Source: Novosphingobium capsulatum (GTDB lineage Bacteria; Pseudomonadota; Alphaproteobacteria; Sphingomonadales; Sphingomonadaceae). From it: a stretch of 37,788 bases of DNA. Position numbers and translations under genes: made by a program. The notes beneath the pieces are model-generated. The model had not been told where the DNA came from, did no database searches, and saw only the letters and a program-made list of their open reading frames with translations. The stretch is from NCBI GenBank assembly GCA_015661825.1, contig DQVI01000199.1, forward strand, positions 1-37,788. The letters run 5' to 3'. This document shows positions 9,304 to 18,342 of this stretch, in pieces (positions within the stretch are counted from its first letter, which is position 1; each line of letters starts with the position of its first letter).

Positions 9304-10440
9304 TCAGGGAATCGGGTTTGCCGCCGGAGCCTGGCCGGGCGCAGGAGTGGAAACAGGCGGCGTTGTCGGCGCAGCAGGCTGCGCCGGGGCGGCCGGCGCG
9401 ACCGGCCCTTCAGATGGAGCCACAGCCGCAGGTTCGCCCGATACGGGGCCTGCCGGCACCGGTTCGGCTGGCGGGGCGACCTTGTGCTTGTGCCCCTTGA
9501 GCTCGTCGATCTCGGCCTGGCGCTGGGCGAGGTAGGCGTTCTTGGTCGAAGTGTAGGGGTCGCTGCTCGCGCGGGCCTCGCGGATGCCTTCGTCGGCGGC
9601 CAGACGGTCGTTGAGCGAGCGCACCACGAAGGAGCTGGCCACGTAATAGGGGCTGCGCAGCGGGCCACCGACCACGAGCGGCAGGACCATGCGATCCAGT
9701 CCCAGACCGATGGCATCGCGCAAGGTCGTCGGGCCGACCAGCGGGATGAACAGGAACGGCCCCGGCTTCACCCCGTAATAGGCGAAGGTATAGCCGAAAC
9801 CATTGACCCGGTAGGGCAGCTTGAAGGTCCTGGTCTTGGCCACGTCGAGCAGGCCACCAATGCCGATGGTCGAGTTGATCCCGAAGCGGCCCACCGTTTC
9901 GGCAGCCTTGCCCGGATGGAGCTGGAGCAGGAAATTGACCGCGATGACCGGCTCGGTCAGGTTGGCAAAGAAGTGGCGCACGGCCGCACGGATCGGGCTG
10001 GGCACATGCTTCTTGTAGCCCATCGCGGCAGGCTCGATGATCGCGTGATCGACCGACTGGGCGACCGAATAGCTCGCCATGTTGAGCTTGATCACCGGAT
10101 CACCCGGAGGCGCCTTGGTGCGCCCTTCGACCACGATGGGGGCGCCCGTCGTCGTCTGGGGCCGGGCCGGGGTTGCCGGCGCGGGTGTTGCGGCGGGCTC
10201 CGAGGCAGCCGCTTGCGAAGACACGACCGGTGCGGCTTCAGCAGCGACCGGCGGGGGCGCGGCCATCGCAGCATCGGGGGCAGCATCGGGGGCACTCGCG
10301 CCAGCCACACCAGCCGGTGCCGGCTGCCCTTGCGCCGCCTGACTGGCATCCACAGCAGCAGGCGCTGACGCGTTCTGGGCTACACCGGTTTCGGTCGGCG
10401 CGGCACTGGCCAGCGCGGCGGCAAGCAATACGATCATCAT
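9304..10440 (-). CDS. mlaA: MlaA/VacJ family outer-membrane lipid-asymmetry protein
   Basis: A 378-aa MlaA homologue. The family core spans about residues 125-300, with HFFANLTEPVIAVNFLLQLH, FGINSTIGIGGLLDVA, and KPGPFLFIPLVGPTTLRDAI. MlaA sits in the outer membrane and removes misplaced phospholipid from the outer leaflet for return by the Mla pathway. The core is framed by an Ala/Pro-rich N-terminal region (about 20-100) and a Pro/Ala-rich C-terminal tail (about 325-378). It starts with a short hydrophobic run (MMIVLLAAALASA) but has no Cys and hence no lipobox. An in-frame stop lies 48 bases upstream with no start codon between, so no longer form exists in this sequence. Confidence 0.87.
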   Translation of the reverse strand: MMIVLLAAALASAAPTETGVAQNASAPAAVDASQAAQGQPAPAGVAGASAPDAAPDAAMAAPPPVAAEAAPVVSSQAAASEPAATPAPATPARPQTTTGAPIVVEGRTKAPPGDPVIKLNMASYSVAQSVDHAIIEPAAMGYKKHVPSPIRAAVRHFFANLTEPVIAVNFLLQLHPGKAAETVGRFGINSTIGIGGLLDVAKTRTFKLPYRVNGFGYTFAYYGVKPGPFLFIPLVGPTTLRDAIGLGLDRMVLPLVVGGPLRSPYYVASSFVVRSLNDRLAADEGIREARASSDPYTSTKNAYLAQRQAEIDELKGHKHKVAPPAEPVPAGPVSGEPAAVAPSEGPVAPAAPAQPAAPTTPPVSTPAPGQAPAANPIP

Positions 10441-10578
10441 GTCCCCGTCATAAGCCCCGCCACAATCGCTTGCAGGACACCCGTTTCATTGCGCAACGAT
10501 CATGGCAGAACTACGGCCATGCCACAGGATCGGTCAAATGAGCGCCCCTGTGGCAGGACCAGACAGATCAGGGCCGAA

Positions 10579-10910
10579 TCAGAACGGCAGCTTGAAGCCC
10601 GGCGGAATGCCCGCCGCCATCTGCACCTTCTGCATTTCCTCGCCCGCCGCCGCATCGGCCTTGGTGCGCGCGTCGTTGAAGGCCGCGGCCACGAGGTCTT
10701 CGAGGATGCCCTTGTCGGCGGGAACCAGCAGGCTGTCGTCGATCGAGACGCCGATCACGCGCCCCTTGGCCGAAGCCTTGATCTTGACGAGACCGCCACC
10801 GGCCGCGCCTTCCACCTCGATGCCGTCGAGGCGCCCCTGGGCGTCCTCCATCTGGCGCTGGATCGTTTCGGCGGCCTTCTGGGCAGCCTGGATCATTTCT
10901 TCCATGGACT

Positions 10911-10914
<4 letters not shown>
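10579..10914 (-). CDS. ebfC: YbaB/EbfC nucleoid-associated protein
   Basis: A 111-aa YbaB/EbfC family protein: an N-terminal helix (SMEEMIQAAQKAAETIQRQM), the GGGLVKIKASAKGRVIGVSI strand region, and a helical C-terminus. The family forms tweezer-like dimers that bind DNA, and its gene commonly follows dnaX. Here its ATG overlaps the dnaX stop (ATGA, 10911-10914), so the two are translationally coupled. It ends with a conserved-looking PPGFKLPF tail. Confidence 0.93.
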
Positions 10915-12827
<1,913 letters not shown>

Positions 12828-13035
12828 CGTGTCCCAAAGGTAAGCGCACAACGCGCAAATGTCGAAGGTGCGCGACGCGCTTTTCACCGGAACCGGTCCG
12901 TCCGGGGGACCGCATCGGCTGAAAATCAGGTTTGGGAAGCGACAGCGCGGAGCCTGAAGCCGGCAAATGCGGGCAGGGTCACCTGTGGCGCTGAAAGTTC
13001 GACGAGGCGGATCGAATGATCCGTGTCGTCGAAGG

Positions 13036-13131
13036 AGCCGGGCGACCCGCCGCAATCCGTTGTGGCTGCTTCCTTCCGGACCTGACCAGGTTGGCGAACG
13101 CAAACGTCCGCCCGACTCCCGGCCCGGCCTA
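13036..13131 (-). ncRNA. ffs: Small SRP RNA (4.5S-like)
   Basis: On the minus strand the segment contains the near-invariant SRP hairpin: CCAACCTGGTCAGGTCCGG, then the AAGGAAGCAGCC loop strand. This is the domain IV tetraloop and symmetric-loop region bound by Ffh. The ends are approximate, set by complementary outer arms (GCCGGG near 13124 and CCCGGC near 13037). The RNA works with Ffh in cotranslational targeting to the membrane. It lies about 210 bases upstream of dnaX on the same strand, an arrangement seen in other bacteria. Confidence 0.93.
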
Positions 13132-13171
13132 TGGCGCCGGCGCGCGCCGATTGCAAGCGCCGGTTTTCATA

Positions 13172-13450
13172 TCAGCGGAAATTGTCGGCGTAGCTCTGGA
13201 TCTTGAGGCGATGGACCGGCGAAGGCGTGACGTGCACCTCGATGCCGTACTTTTCGGCATAGGCGAGCGCGTCGGCCTCGGAGGCAAACTTGAGCACGAC
13301 CTGCTGCTGGGTGTCGCCGGAACCGGCCCATCCCATCAACGGATCGGGGCGCTTGGCCTCCGCCGGAGCGAATTCGAGGAGCCAATCGGCAATCCGGGCC
13401 TTGCCGGACTGCATGGCGTTTTTCGGGCGCTGGTAGATGCGTGCGGGCAT
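13172..13450 (-). CDS. Complex I NDUFS4-like (ETC C1) subunit
   Basis: A 92-aa member of the ETC complex I subunit conserved region (NDUFS4/18-kDa) family: MPARIYQRPKNAMQSGKARI, WLLEFAPAEAK, PDPLMGWAGSGDTQQQVVLK, and FASEADALAYAEKYGIEVHV. In mitochondria and alphaproteobacteria this is an accessory subunit of the peripheral arm of NADH:ubiquinone oxidoreductase. MPARIYQRP at 13450 is the family-like start; the frame remains open to 13507. It lies far from any nuo operon in this window, which is usual for this subunit. Confidence 0.9.
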   Translation of the reverse strand: MPARIYQRPKNAMQSGKARIADWLLEFAPAEAKRPDPLMGWAGSGDTQQQVVLKFASEADALAYAEKYGIEVHVTPSPVHRLKIQSYADNFR

Positions 13451-13535
13451 GGGCGCTGCTTTCGGGCGAATCGCGGTGCAAATCAAGCAGAATTGCCGAA
13501 ATCGCATTCAGACAGCGCCCGGAGCGGCCCCGCGC

Positions 13536-14000
13536 CTAGCGCAACATGCGCGCCACGAGCCGCTGGGCGGCCAGACTCACATCGTCCCAGGCCTCGGCAA
13601 AGTCCTCGTCCGTGCCGTAATAGGGATCGATCACCGCAGTTCCGGCCCGGCCCGGAACGAGGTCCATCAGCAGGCCGACTTTGGCCAGCGTGCGGCGCGG
13701 GGCAATCCGCTTGAGATCCTGAAGGTTCTGCGGATCGAGCGCGAAAATCTGGCCGAAGCGGACAAAATCCTCCTCCACCACCTGCCGCGCGCGATATTTC
13801 GAGATGTCGACCCCGTGGCGCAGCGCCTCGGCCTGCGCACGCGGGTCGGGCGGATTGCCGACATGCCAGCCACCGGTCCCCGCCGATTCGATGGTCACCG
13901 CCAGCCCGGCCTTGACCGCCTCTTCTCGAAAGGCGGCCTCGGCCATCGGCGAACGACAGATATTGCCCAGACAGACGAACAGCACCGCAGGCTGGCTCAC
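13536..14000 (-). CDS. Low-molecular-weight protein tyrosine phosphatase
   Basis: A 154-aa LMW-PTP. The P-loop C10-LGNIC-R16-S is at the N-terminus (VLFVCLGNICRSPMAEA) and the general-acid Asp lies in VIDPYYGTDEDF near residue 122. It hydrolyses phosphotyrosine via a phosphocysteine intermediate and in bacteria is often tied to exopolysaccharide kinases or stress. The start is taken as GTG at 14000 (VSQPAVLFVCLG), giving the usual family length; an ATG at 14081 would add 27 unusual residues. It stands alone, between the nitrilase-like gene and the complex I gene. Confidence 0.92.
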   Translation of the reverse strand: MSQPAVLFVCLGNICRSPMAEAAFREEAVKAGLAVTIESAGTGGWHVGNPPDPRAQAEALRHGVDISKYRARQVVEEDFVRFGQIFALDPQNLQDLKRIAPRRTLAKVGLLMDLVPGRAGTAVIDPYYGTDEDFAEAWDDVSLAAQRLVARMLR

Positions 14001-14134
14001 CGCATTCCCTTCCAGTCGCAAAGTGCACGACGCGGCCCCCTGACCGCCCCGTTGATTGCAGTGCAATAGAATACGCTGCAATGCAAAATGTCCAGCCCGA
14101 AGCCGGACTTCCCATCAGGCCACCTGCCTCGTTC

Positions 14135-15046
14135 CTAGCGCAACGGGACCAGTTCGGCGGGCGGCAGCGCCTCCGCGCCGGGCTGTTCGGACCAGTGGGC
14201 CACCGTCAGCACCCCGCCTTGTGCGCGCAGGCCATCGACATGGGCGGTATCGATCACCCCATAGACCCAGGCCGCCACGCCTTCCTCGCCCAGCGCGACC
14301 ACGCCATCGGCGGGCATGCCGCCCCCGACCGGCGCGGCATCGGGCGGGCCATAGACCCCGGCGGCCCCGCGATTGACATCGACGGCCGGCGACCATGGCG
14401 CCTCGCCCACGGTGGGCGACTGGACGACATAGCACTGCCCTTCGAGCGCGCGGGCCTGGCTGCCGATGCGCACGCGCCAGTAGCCATGGAGCGTGTCGGT
14501 GCAACTGGGCACGAGCAGGACGTGCGCCCCGCCCTCGACCGCCGCGCGGGCGAGCAGCGGAAACTCGCTGTCATAGCAGATCGCGATGGCCAGCCGCCCG
14601 AGCGCGGTATCGAAGACCTTGATCCCTTCTCCGCCCGTGATCGCCCATTCCTCGCGCTCGAATCGGGTCATCACCAGCTTGTCCTGCGTGGCCATGGCGC
14701 CGCTGGGCGCGAAGAGCCGCGCAGCATTGCGCACCGTGCGCGCATCATCGCGGCGCGGCGCGCTGGCGGCCAGGATGTAGACACCGTGGCGGCGCGCCAG
14801 ATCGGCGTGCAGCGCATCGACTTGCGGCAGGAGCGCGGAAACCGTGTCGATCAATCCGGCCAGATCGCCCATCGTCGCCGGATCGAGGCTGGACAGTTCC
14901 ATCGCGCCATATTCGGGAAAGACCAGCAGCGCGGCGCCCGCCGCGACGGCCTCTTCCACCCAGCGCGTCAGCTTGGCGACATAGGCGTCCCAGCTTTCGA
15001 GGGAATCAATCGGATATTGCGCCGCAGCGACGGTAAAACGGGTCAT
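14135..15046 (-). CDS. Carbon-nitrogen hydrolase (nitrilase superfamily)
   Basis: A 303-aa C-N hydrolase. The Glu-Lys-Cys triad is visible: Glu in LLVFPEYGAMEL (about 45), Lys in ATQDKLVMTRFEREEW (about 125) and Cys in LAIAICYDSEFPLLAR (about 160). The superfamily hydrolyses amides or nitriles; the pattern is closest to the amidase-type branch encoded next to GNAT genes, not to plant-type nitrilases. The substrate is unknown. It starts on an ATGA overlap with the GNAT gene and is the last gene of a three-gene overlapping operon. Confidence 0.9.
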   Translation of the reverse strand: MTRFTVAAAQYPIDSLESWDAYVAKLTRWVEEAVAAGAALLVFPEYGAMELSSLDPATMGDLAGLIDTVSALLPQVDALHADLARRHGVYILAASAPRRDDARTVRNAARLFAPSGAMATQDKLVMTRFEREEWAITGGEGIKVFDTALGRLAIAICYDSEFPLLARAAVEGGAHVLLVPSCTDTLHGYWRVRIGSQARALEGQCYVVQSPTVGEAPWSPAVDVNRGAAGVYGPPDAAPVGGGMPADGVVALGEEGVAAWVYGVIDTAHVDGLRAQGGVLTVAHWSEQPGAEALPPAELVPLR

Positions 15047-15645
15047 TCGAAATGCCTGATCCAGTATTGCATGGTCTTGGGGCTTTCCTGCGCCTCGCCA
15101 TGCTCTTTCCATGACAGGTGCGTGGTCAGGCCGGGGACGAGGGCATAGCCCCGCTTGTGCCAGAAATCGTCGAGCGGGCGATAACCGGCAGGCCGCGCGG
15201 GATGGTCGGGCGCGCGCACCACGGCGGCGAAGCAGGCCGCACTGGCGCCCGCGCGACGGGCCGCCGCCTCGCGCGCGTCGAAGAACGCATGGCCGATGCC
15301 ATGGCCCCGGTATTCGGGCAGCAGCACGCTTTCGCCGAAGTAGAACAGCCGCGTCACATCGATCCCGCGCGCGGCGAAAGGTTCGCGAAACGCCGCCTTC
15401 TGGTGCATCATCGGGGCCGCCGTGGCCGCCCCGACAAGGCGCCCACCACTCCCCTCGCCATCAAAAGCGGCGACCAGCACCGCATCGGGCGCGGCGGCAT
15501 AGTCCCTGAGATAGTCCGCCTCGTAGGCCCGGTCCCCGTCGTAGAGATAGGGCCAGGCCGCGAAGACCGCGATCCGCAGGGCCGCCAGATCGTCGAGCGC
15601 AGCGGCGATTTCCGCGCCGGCCAGCGGGCGGACCGCAATGGTCAT
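15043..15645 (-). CDS. GNAT family N-acetyltransferase
   Basis: A 200-aa GNAT protein. The fold signature is visible with a beta-strand start (VLVAAFDGEG) and motif A near VLLPEYRGHGIGHAFFDARE (R/Q-x-x-G-x-G/A acetyl-CoA loop). It should transfer an acyl group from acyl-CoA to an amine; the substrate is not evident. It overlaps both neighbours by 4 bp: the NTF2-like gene upstream and the nitrilase-like gene downstream. Pairing of a GNAT with a C-N hydrolase suggests acylation and deacylation, or amide handling, of one small molecule. Confidence 0.85.
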   Translation of the reverse strand: MTIAVRPLAGAEIAAALDDLAALRIAVFAAWPYLYDGDRAYEADYLRDYAAAPDAVLVAAFDGEGSGGRLVGAATAAPMMHQKAAFREPFAARGIDVTRLFYFGESVLLPEYRGHGIGHAFFDAREAAARRAGASAACFAAVVRAPDHPARPAGYRPLDDFWHKRGYALVPGLTTHLSWKEHGEAQESPKTMQYWIRHFE

Positions 15646-16055
15646 ACGCCGACCACCTGCGCGGTCCAGTCGGCGAGGTTGTAGTACATCGTCAGGCGGG
15701 TGATCCTGCCATTTTCGATGGCGAGGAAGGCCCCGGCGGGGAGCACATAAGTCTGGCCCTGCGCCTCGGGCAGGCCTTCGTCGGTCGTCAGGTACTGGCC
15801 ATGGACGACGAATTCGGCAGCGGCACGGGTGCCGTCCTCGCTGGCCATCAGCACGATGTCTTCGAGGCGTTCCTTGTAGCAGCGTTCCATGTGGCCCATG
15901 AACGCGCGGAAGGTGTCCTTGCCGGTCTGGCGCGCGCCCTGGTTGATGTCGTGCACCACATCATCGGACAGGCAGGCCAGCATCCCTTCCCAGTCGCCCG
16001 CATTGAAGGCGCCATAATAGGTTTCCAGCAGGGCAAGCGTGGCTTCGCGCGACAT
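15642..16055 (-). CDS. SnoaL/NTF2-like protein (ketosteroid isomerase-related)
   Basis: A 137-aa NTF2-fold protein: ALLETYYGAFNAGDWEGMLA, then CLSDDVVHDINQGARQTGKD, HMERCYKERLEDIV, and GQTYVLPAGAFLAIENGRIT, ending in the typical YYNLADWTAQV. Such proteins act as small isomerases, hydrolases or ligand-binding subunits. The ATG at 16055 is the only family-like start; the open frame continues to 16550 over wrbA sequence in another frame, which is coincidental. It leads the overlapping operon with the GNAT and nitrilase-like genes. Confidence 0.87.
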   Translation of the reverse strand: MSREATLALLETYYGAFNAGDWEGMLACLSDDVVHDINQGARQTGKDTFRAFMGHMERCYKERLEDIVLMASEDGTRAAAEFVVHGQYLTTDEGLPEAQGQTYVLPAGAFLAIENGRITRLTMYYNLADWTAQVVGV

Positions 16056-16178
16056 CAGGCAAGGCTCCAGAACAATCGGATGATGGCCCACGCCTAGACC
16101 ATCGCCGGGGCCCTCGCCACATACGGTTCCGGCACGCTGTATTGCCGCTGTGCAACAAGCGCCTTCTTCGCGCGCAGG

Positions 16179-16220
16179 AAAAAGGCCGGGGACACCGCTC
16201 AAGTGCCCCGGCCCTGTTTT
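16179..16220 (-). terminator. wrbA terminator
   Basis: Minus-strand stem GGCCGGGG with its complement CCCCGGCC, loop of about 14 bases, followed by TTTTT. It is 20-60 bases past the wrbA stop and separates wrbA from the NTF2-like operon. Confidence 0.85.
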
Positions 16221-16240
16221 CACGCCATCGAATGCGGCGA

Positions 16241-16840
16241 TCAGCCGAACAGCTTGGTCGCCGTGTTGGCCACGCGGCGGCCCAGATAGCGCGCGCCGTC
16301 GAGTTCGGTTTCGCTCGGCTGGCGGCTGCCGTCGCCACCGGCAATCGTGGTGGCGCCATAAGGCGCGCCGCCGACGACCACTTCGTGACCCAGCTGGCCC
16401 TGGAACCCATAGTCGAGGCCGACCACGGTCATGCCGAAGTGCAGCAGGTTGGTGATGATCGAGAACAGGGTGGTTTCCTGCCCGCCATGCTGGCTGGCGG
16501 TCGAGGTGAAGGCCGCGCCGACCTTGCCGTTGAGCGCACCGGTCGCCCACAGGCCGCCGGCCTGATCGAGGAACGCGGCCATCTGCGAGCTGATGCGGCC
16601 AAAGCGGGTGCCGGTGCCCACGATGATCGCGTCATAGTCGGCCAGTTCGGCCACGGTCGCCACCGGGGCGGCCTGATCGAGCTTGAAGTGGGCCTTCTGC
16701 GCGATTTCGAGCGGAACGGTTTCGGGAACGCGCTTCACGTCGACAGTGGCGCCGGTTTCGCGCGCACCTTCGGCAATGGCATTGGCCATGGTTTCGATGT
16801 GGCCATAGGTCGAGTAGTAGAGAACGAGAACCTTGCTCAT
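16241..16840 (-). CDS. wrbA: NAD(P)H:quinone oxidoreductase WrbA
   Basis: A 199-aa flavodoxin-fold protein of exact family length. The FMN phosphate loop is at residues about 9-20 ([19 protein letters not shown]), followed by [36 protein letters not shown], and [20 protein letters not shown]. It reduces quinones by two electrons with NAD(P)H, protecting against redox cycling, in the cytoplasm as a tetramer. The ATG at 16840 is the canonical start [11 protein letters not shown]. It has its own terminator. Confidence 0.96.
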   Translation of the reverse strand: MSKVLVLYYSTYGHIETMANAIAEGARETGATVDVKRVPETVPLEIAQKAHFKLDQAAPVATVAELADYDAIIVGTGTRFGRISSQMAAFLDQAGGLWATGALNGKVGAAFTSTASQHGGQETTLFSIITNLLHFGMTVVGLDYGFQGQLGHEVVVGGAPYGATTIAGGDGSRQPSETELDGARYLGRRVANTATKLFG

Positions 16841-17158
16841 TACACAGCATCCTTGGACAAGATGGAAAGGGGGACAAGACGGGATAGGGATCGCAGAAAA
16901 AGCAACCGCCAGAGCGGCGACGGGTTCCTTGTGCCCCACCCATACCTTTCCAGATAGAGCGATAAGATCGCACGAAATGTTCTAATTGATGGAAGACCCG
17001 CGCCGCGTTTGCCTTTCCCCGCATTTTCGCCTATGGGCGAAGCGGAAAATGCCCCGGCCTGAACGATGCAGCCGCCTTGCGGCTCCCTCGTGAGCCGGGG
17101 TTTCTTGTTTTGCCAAGGGGGCTTGCCAAATGCCCCCGCCCTTGCAGGAAGAAGCCGC
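16841..17158 (+). other. wrbA-purC divergent region with structured purC leader
   Basis: This is 318 bases without a gene. The right part holds three possible hairpins before purC. H1 is GCATTTTC (17022-17029) with GAAAATGC (17046-17053). H2 is CGGCTC (17081-17086) with GAGCCG (17093-17098), followed by a T-rich run (GGTTTCTTGTTTT), terminator-like. H3 is GGGGGC (17117-17122) with GCCCCC (17132-17137). AGGAAGAA just before the purC ATG is a good ribosome site. Promoters for the two divergent genes must also be here but are not clear. Confidence 0.45.
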
Positions 17159-17941
17159 ATGTCGCGTCGCCGCCAGATCTACGAAGGCAAGGCCAAGATC
17201 CTCTATGAAGGTCCTGAGCCGGGCACCATCATCCAGTACTTCAAGGATGATGCCACCGCATTCAACGCGCAGAAGCGCGGCACGATCAACGGCAAGGGCG
17301 TGATCAACAACCGCATCAGCGAGTATGTGTTCACCCGCCTGTCGCACATCGGCATTCCCACCCACTTCATCCGCCGCCTGAACATGCGCGAACAGCTCGT
17401 GCGTCAGGTGGAAATCGTGCCGATCGAAGTGGTCGTGCGCAACGTGGCCGCCGGTTCGATCTCCAAGCGCCTGGGCATCCCCGAGGGCGAGCCGCTGCCC
17501 CACACGCTGATCGAATATTACTACAAGGACGATGCGCTGGGCGATCCGATGATCGCTGAAGAGCACATCGCCTGCTTCGGCTGGGCCAACAACGAGGAAA
17601 TGCAGGACATCTCCTCGATGGCGATCCGCGTGAACGACTTCCTCGTGGGGATGTTCGCGGCGATCAACATCCGTCTGGTCGACTTCAAGCTCGAATTCGG
17701 GCGCATCTGGGACGGCGACTACAGCCGCGTGATCCTCGCCGACGAAATCAGCCCCGACGGCTGCCGTCTGTGGGACATGGTCACCGGCGAAAAGCTCGAC
17801 AAGGATCGCTTCCGTCGCGATCTGGGCGGCGAAGAAGAAGCCTATCAGGAAGTCGCGCGTCGCCTCGGCCTGCTCGACAACGACGGCCCGAGCGAAGTGC
17901 TCGATCTTGGCGCCCACCGCAAGCTGCGCACCAAGAAGTAA
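17159..17941 (+). CDS. purC: SAICAR synthase
   Basis: A 260-aa phosphoribosylaminoimidazole-succinocarboxamide synthase, typical for the family. [20 protein letters not shown] at the N-terminus is the ATP-loop start, with [40 protein letters not shown], and [13 protein letters not shown] as the standard signatures. It condenses CAIR with aspartate using ATP in de novo purine synthesis. AGGAAGAA precedes the ATG at 17159. It is not in one operon with purS-purQ, since a terminator, a repeat array and an M16 peptidase lie between, but all share direction. Confidence 0.97.
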   Translation: MSRRRQIYEGKAKILYEGPEPGTIIQYFKDDATAFNAQKRGTINGKGVINNRISEYVFTRLSHIGIPTHFIRRLNMREQLVRQVEIVPIEVVVRNVAAGSISKRLGIPEGEPLPHTLIEYYYKDDALGDPMIAEEHIACFGWANNEEMQDISSMAIRVNDFLVGMFAAINIRLVDFKLEFGRIWDGDYSRVILADEISPDGCRLWDMVTGEKLDKDRFRRDLGGEEEAYQEVARRLGLLDNDGPSEVLDLGAHRKLRTKK

Positions 17942-17967
17942 GCCCTTTTCCGGGCCACAACCAAAAC

Positions 17968-17996
17968 AGCCGGGGTTCAACACCCCGGCTTTTTTG
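17968..17996 (+). terminator. purC terminator
   Basis: A perfect 9-bp stem AGCCGGGGT/ACCCCGGCT with loop TCAAC, followed by a T-run (TTTTT). It starts 26 bases after the purC stop. Confidence 0.95.
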
Positions 17997-18002
17997 TGCC
18001 CG

Positions 18003-18288
18003 CCCCTCCGTCAGGCCTCACGGCCTGCCACCTCCCCGCAAGCGGGGAGGATCTGCGCGCCCCCGATCCTCCCCACACCGTGGGGAGGGGGACCGCCCGC
18101 GCAGCGGGTGGTGGAGGGGCTCCGACGTCAAAGAGAAGACGCAAAGCCCCCTCCGTCAGGCCTGCGGCCTGCTACCTCCCCACGGTGTGGGGAGGATCTG
18201 CGCCCTCCCGATCCTCCCCACACCGTGGGGAGGGGGACCGCCCGCGCAGCGGGTGGTGGAGGGGCCCGACGCCGGAGAGAAGACGCAA
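18003..18288. repeat. Tandem pair of palindromic intergenic repeats
   Basis: Two direct copies of a unit of about 140 bp, at 18003-18144 and 18148-18288. Each has CCCCTCCGTCAGGCC on its left edge and GGTGGTGGAGGGGC on its right, which are partly complementary. Inside are CTCCCC/GGGGAG arms around GGAGGATCTGCG and GATCCTCCCCACACCGTGGG. After each copy comes a similar tail (CCGACG, then GAGAAGACGCAA). The hairpin form resembles REP/MITE-like intergenic elements that I associate with sphingomonads and relatives. It fills the gap between the purC terminator and the M16 peptidase. Confidence 0.85.
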
Positions 18289-18342
18289 GCGGCGAGGATC
18301 CGGGGTGGCATTGGGCGTTTCATGCGGGCACAAGGCGAGGCG

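Noticed and set aside
12828..13103. Upstream extension of dnaX
   Set aside because: It overlaps the SRP RNA and lacks family similarity; MADSTDMFG at 12827 is a better start.
18003..18288. CRISPR array
   Set aside because: Only two long units in direct tandem with palindromic content; no short repeats with unique spacers and no cas genes.
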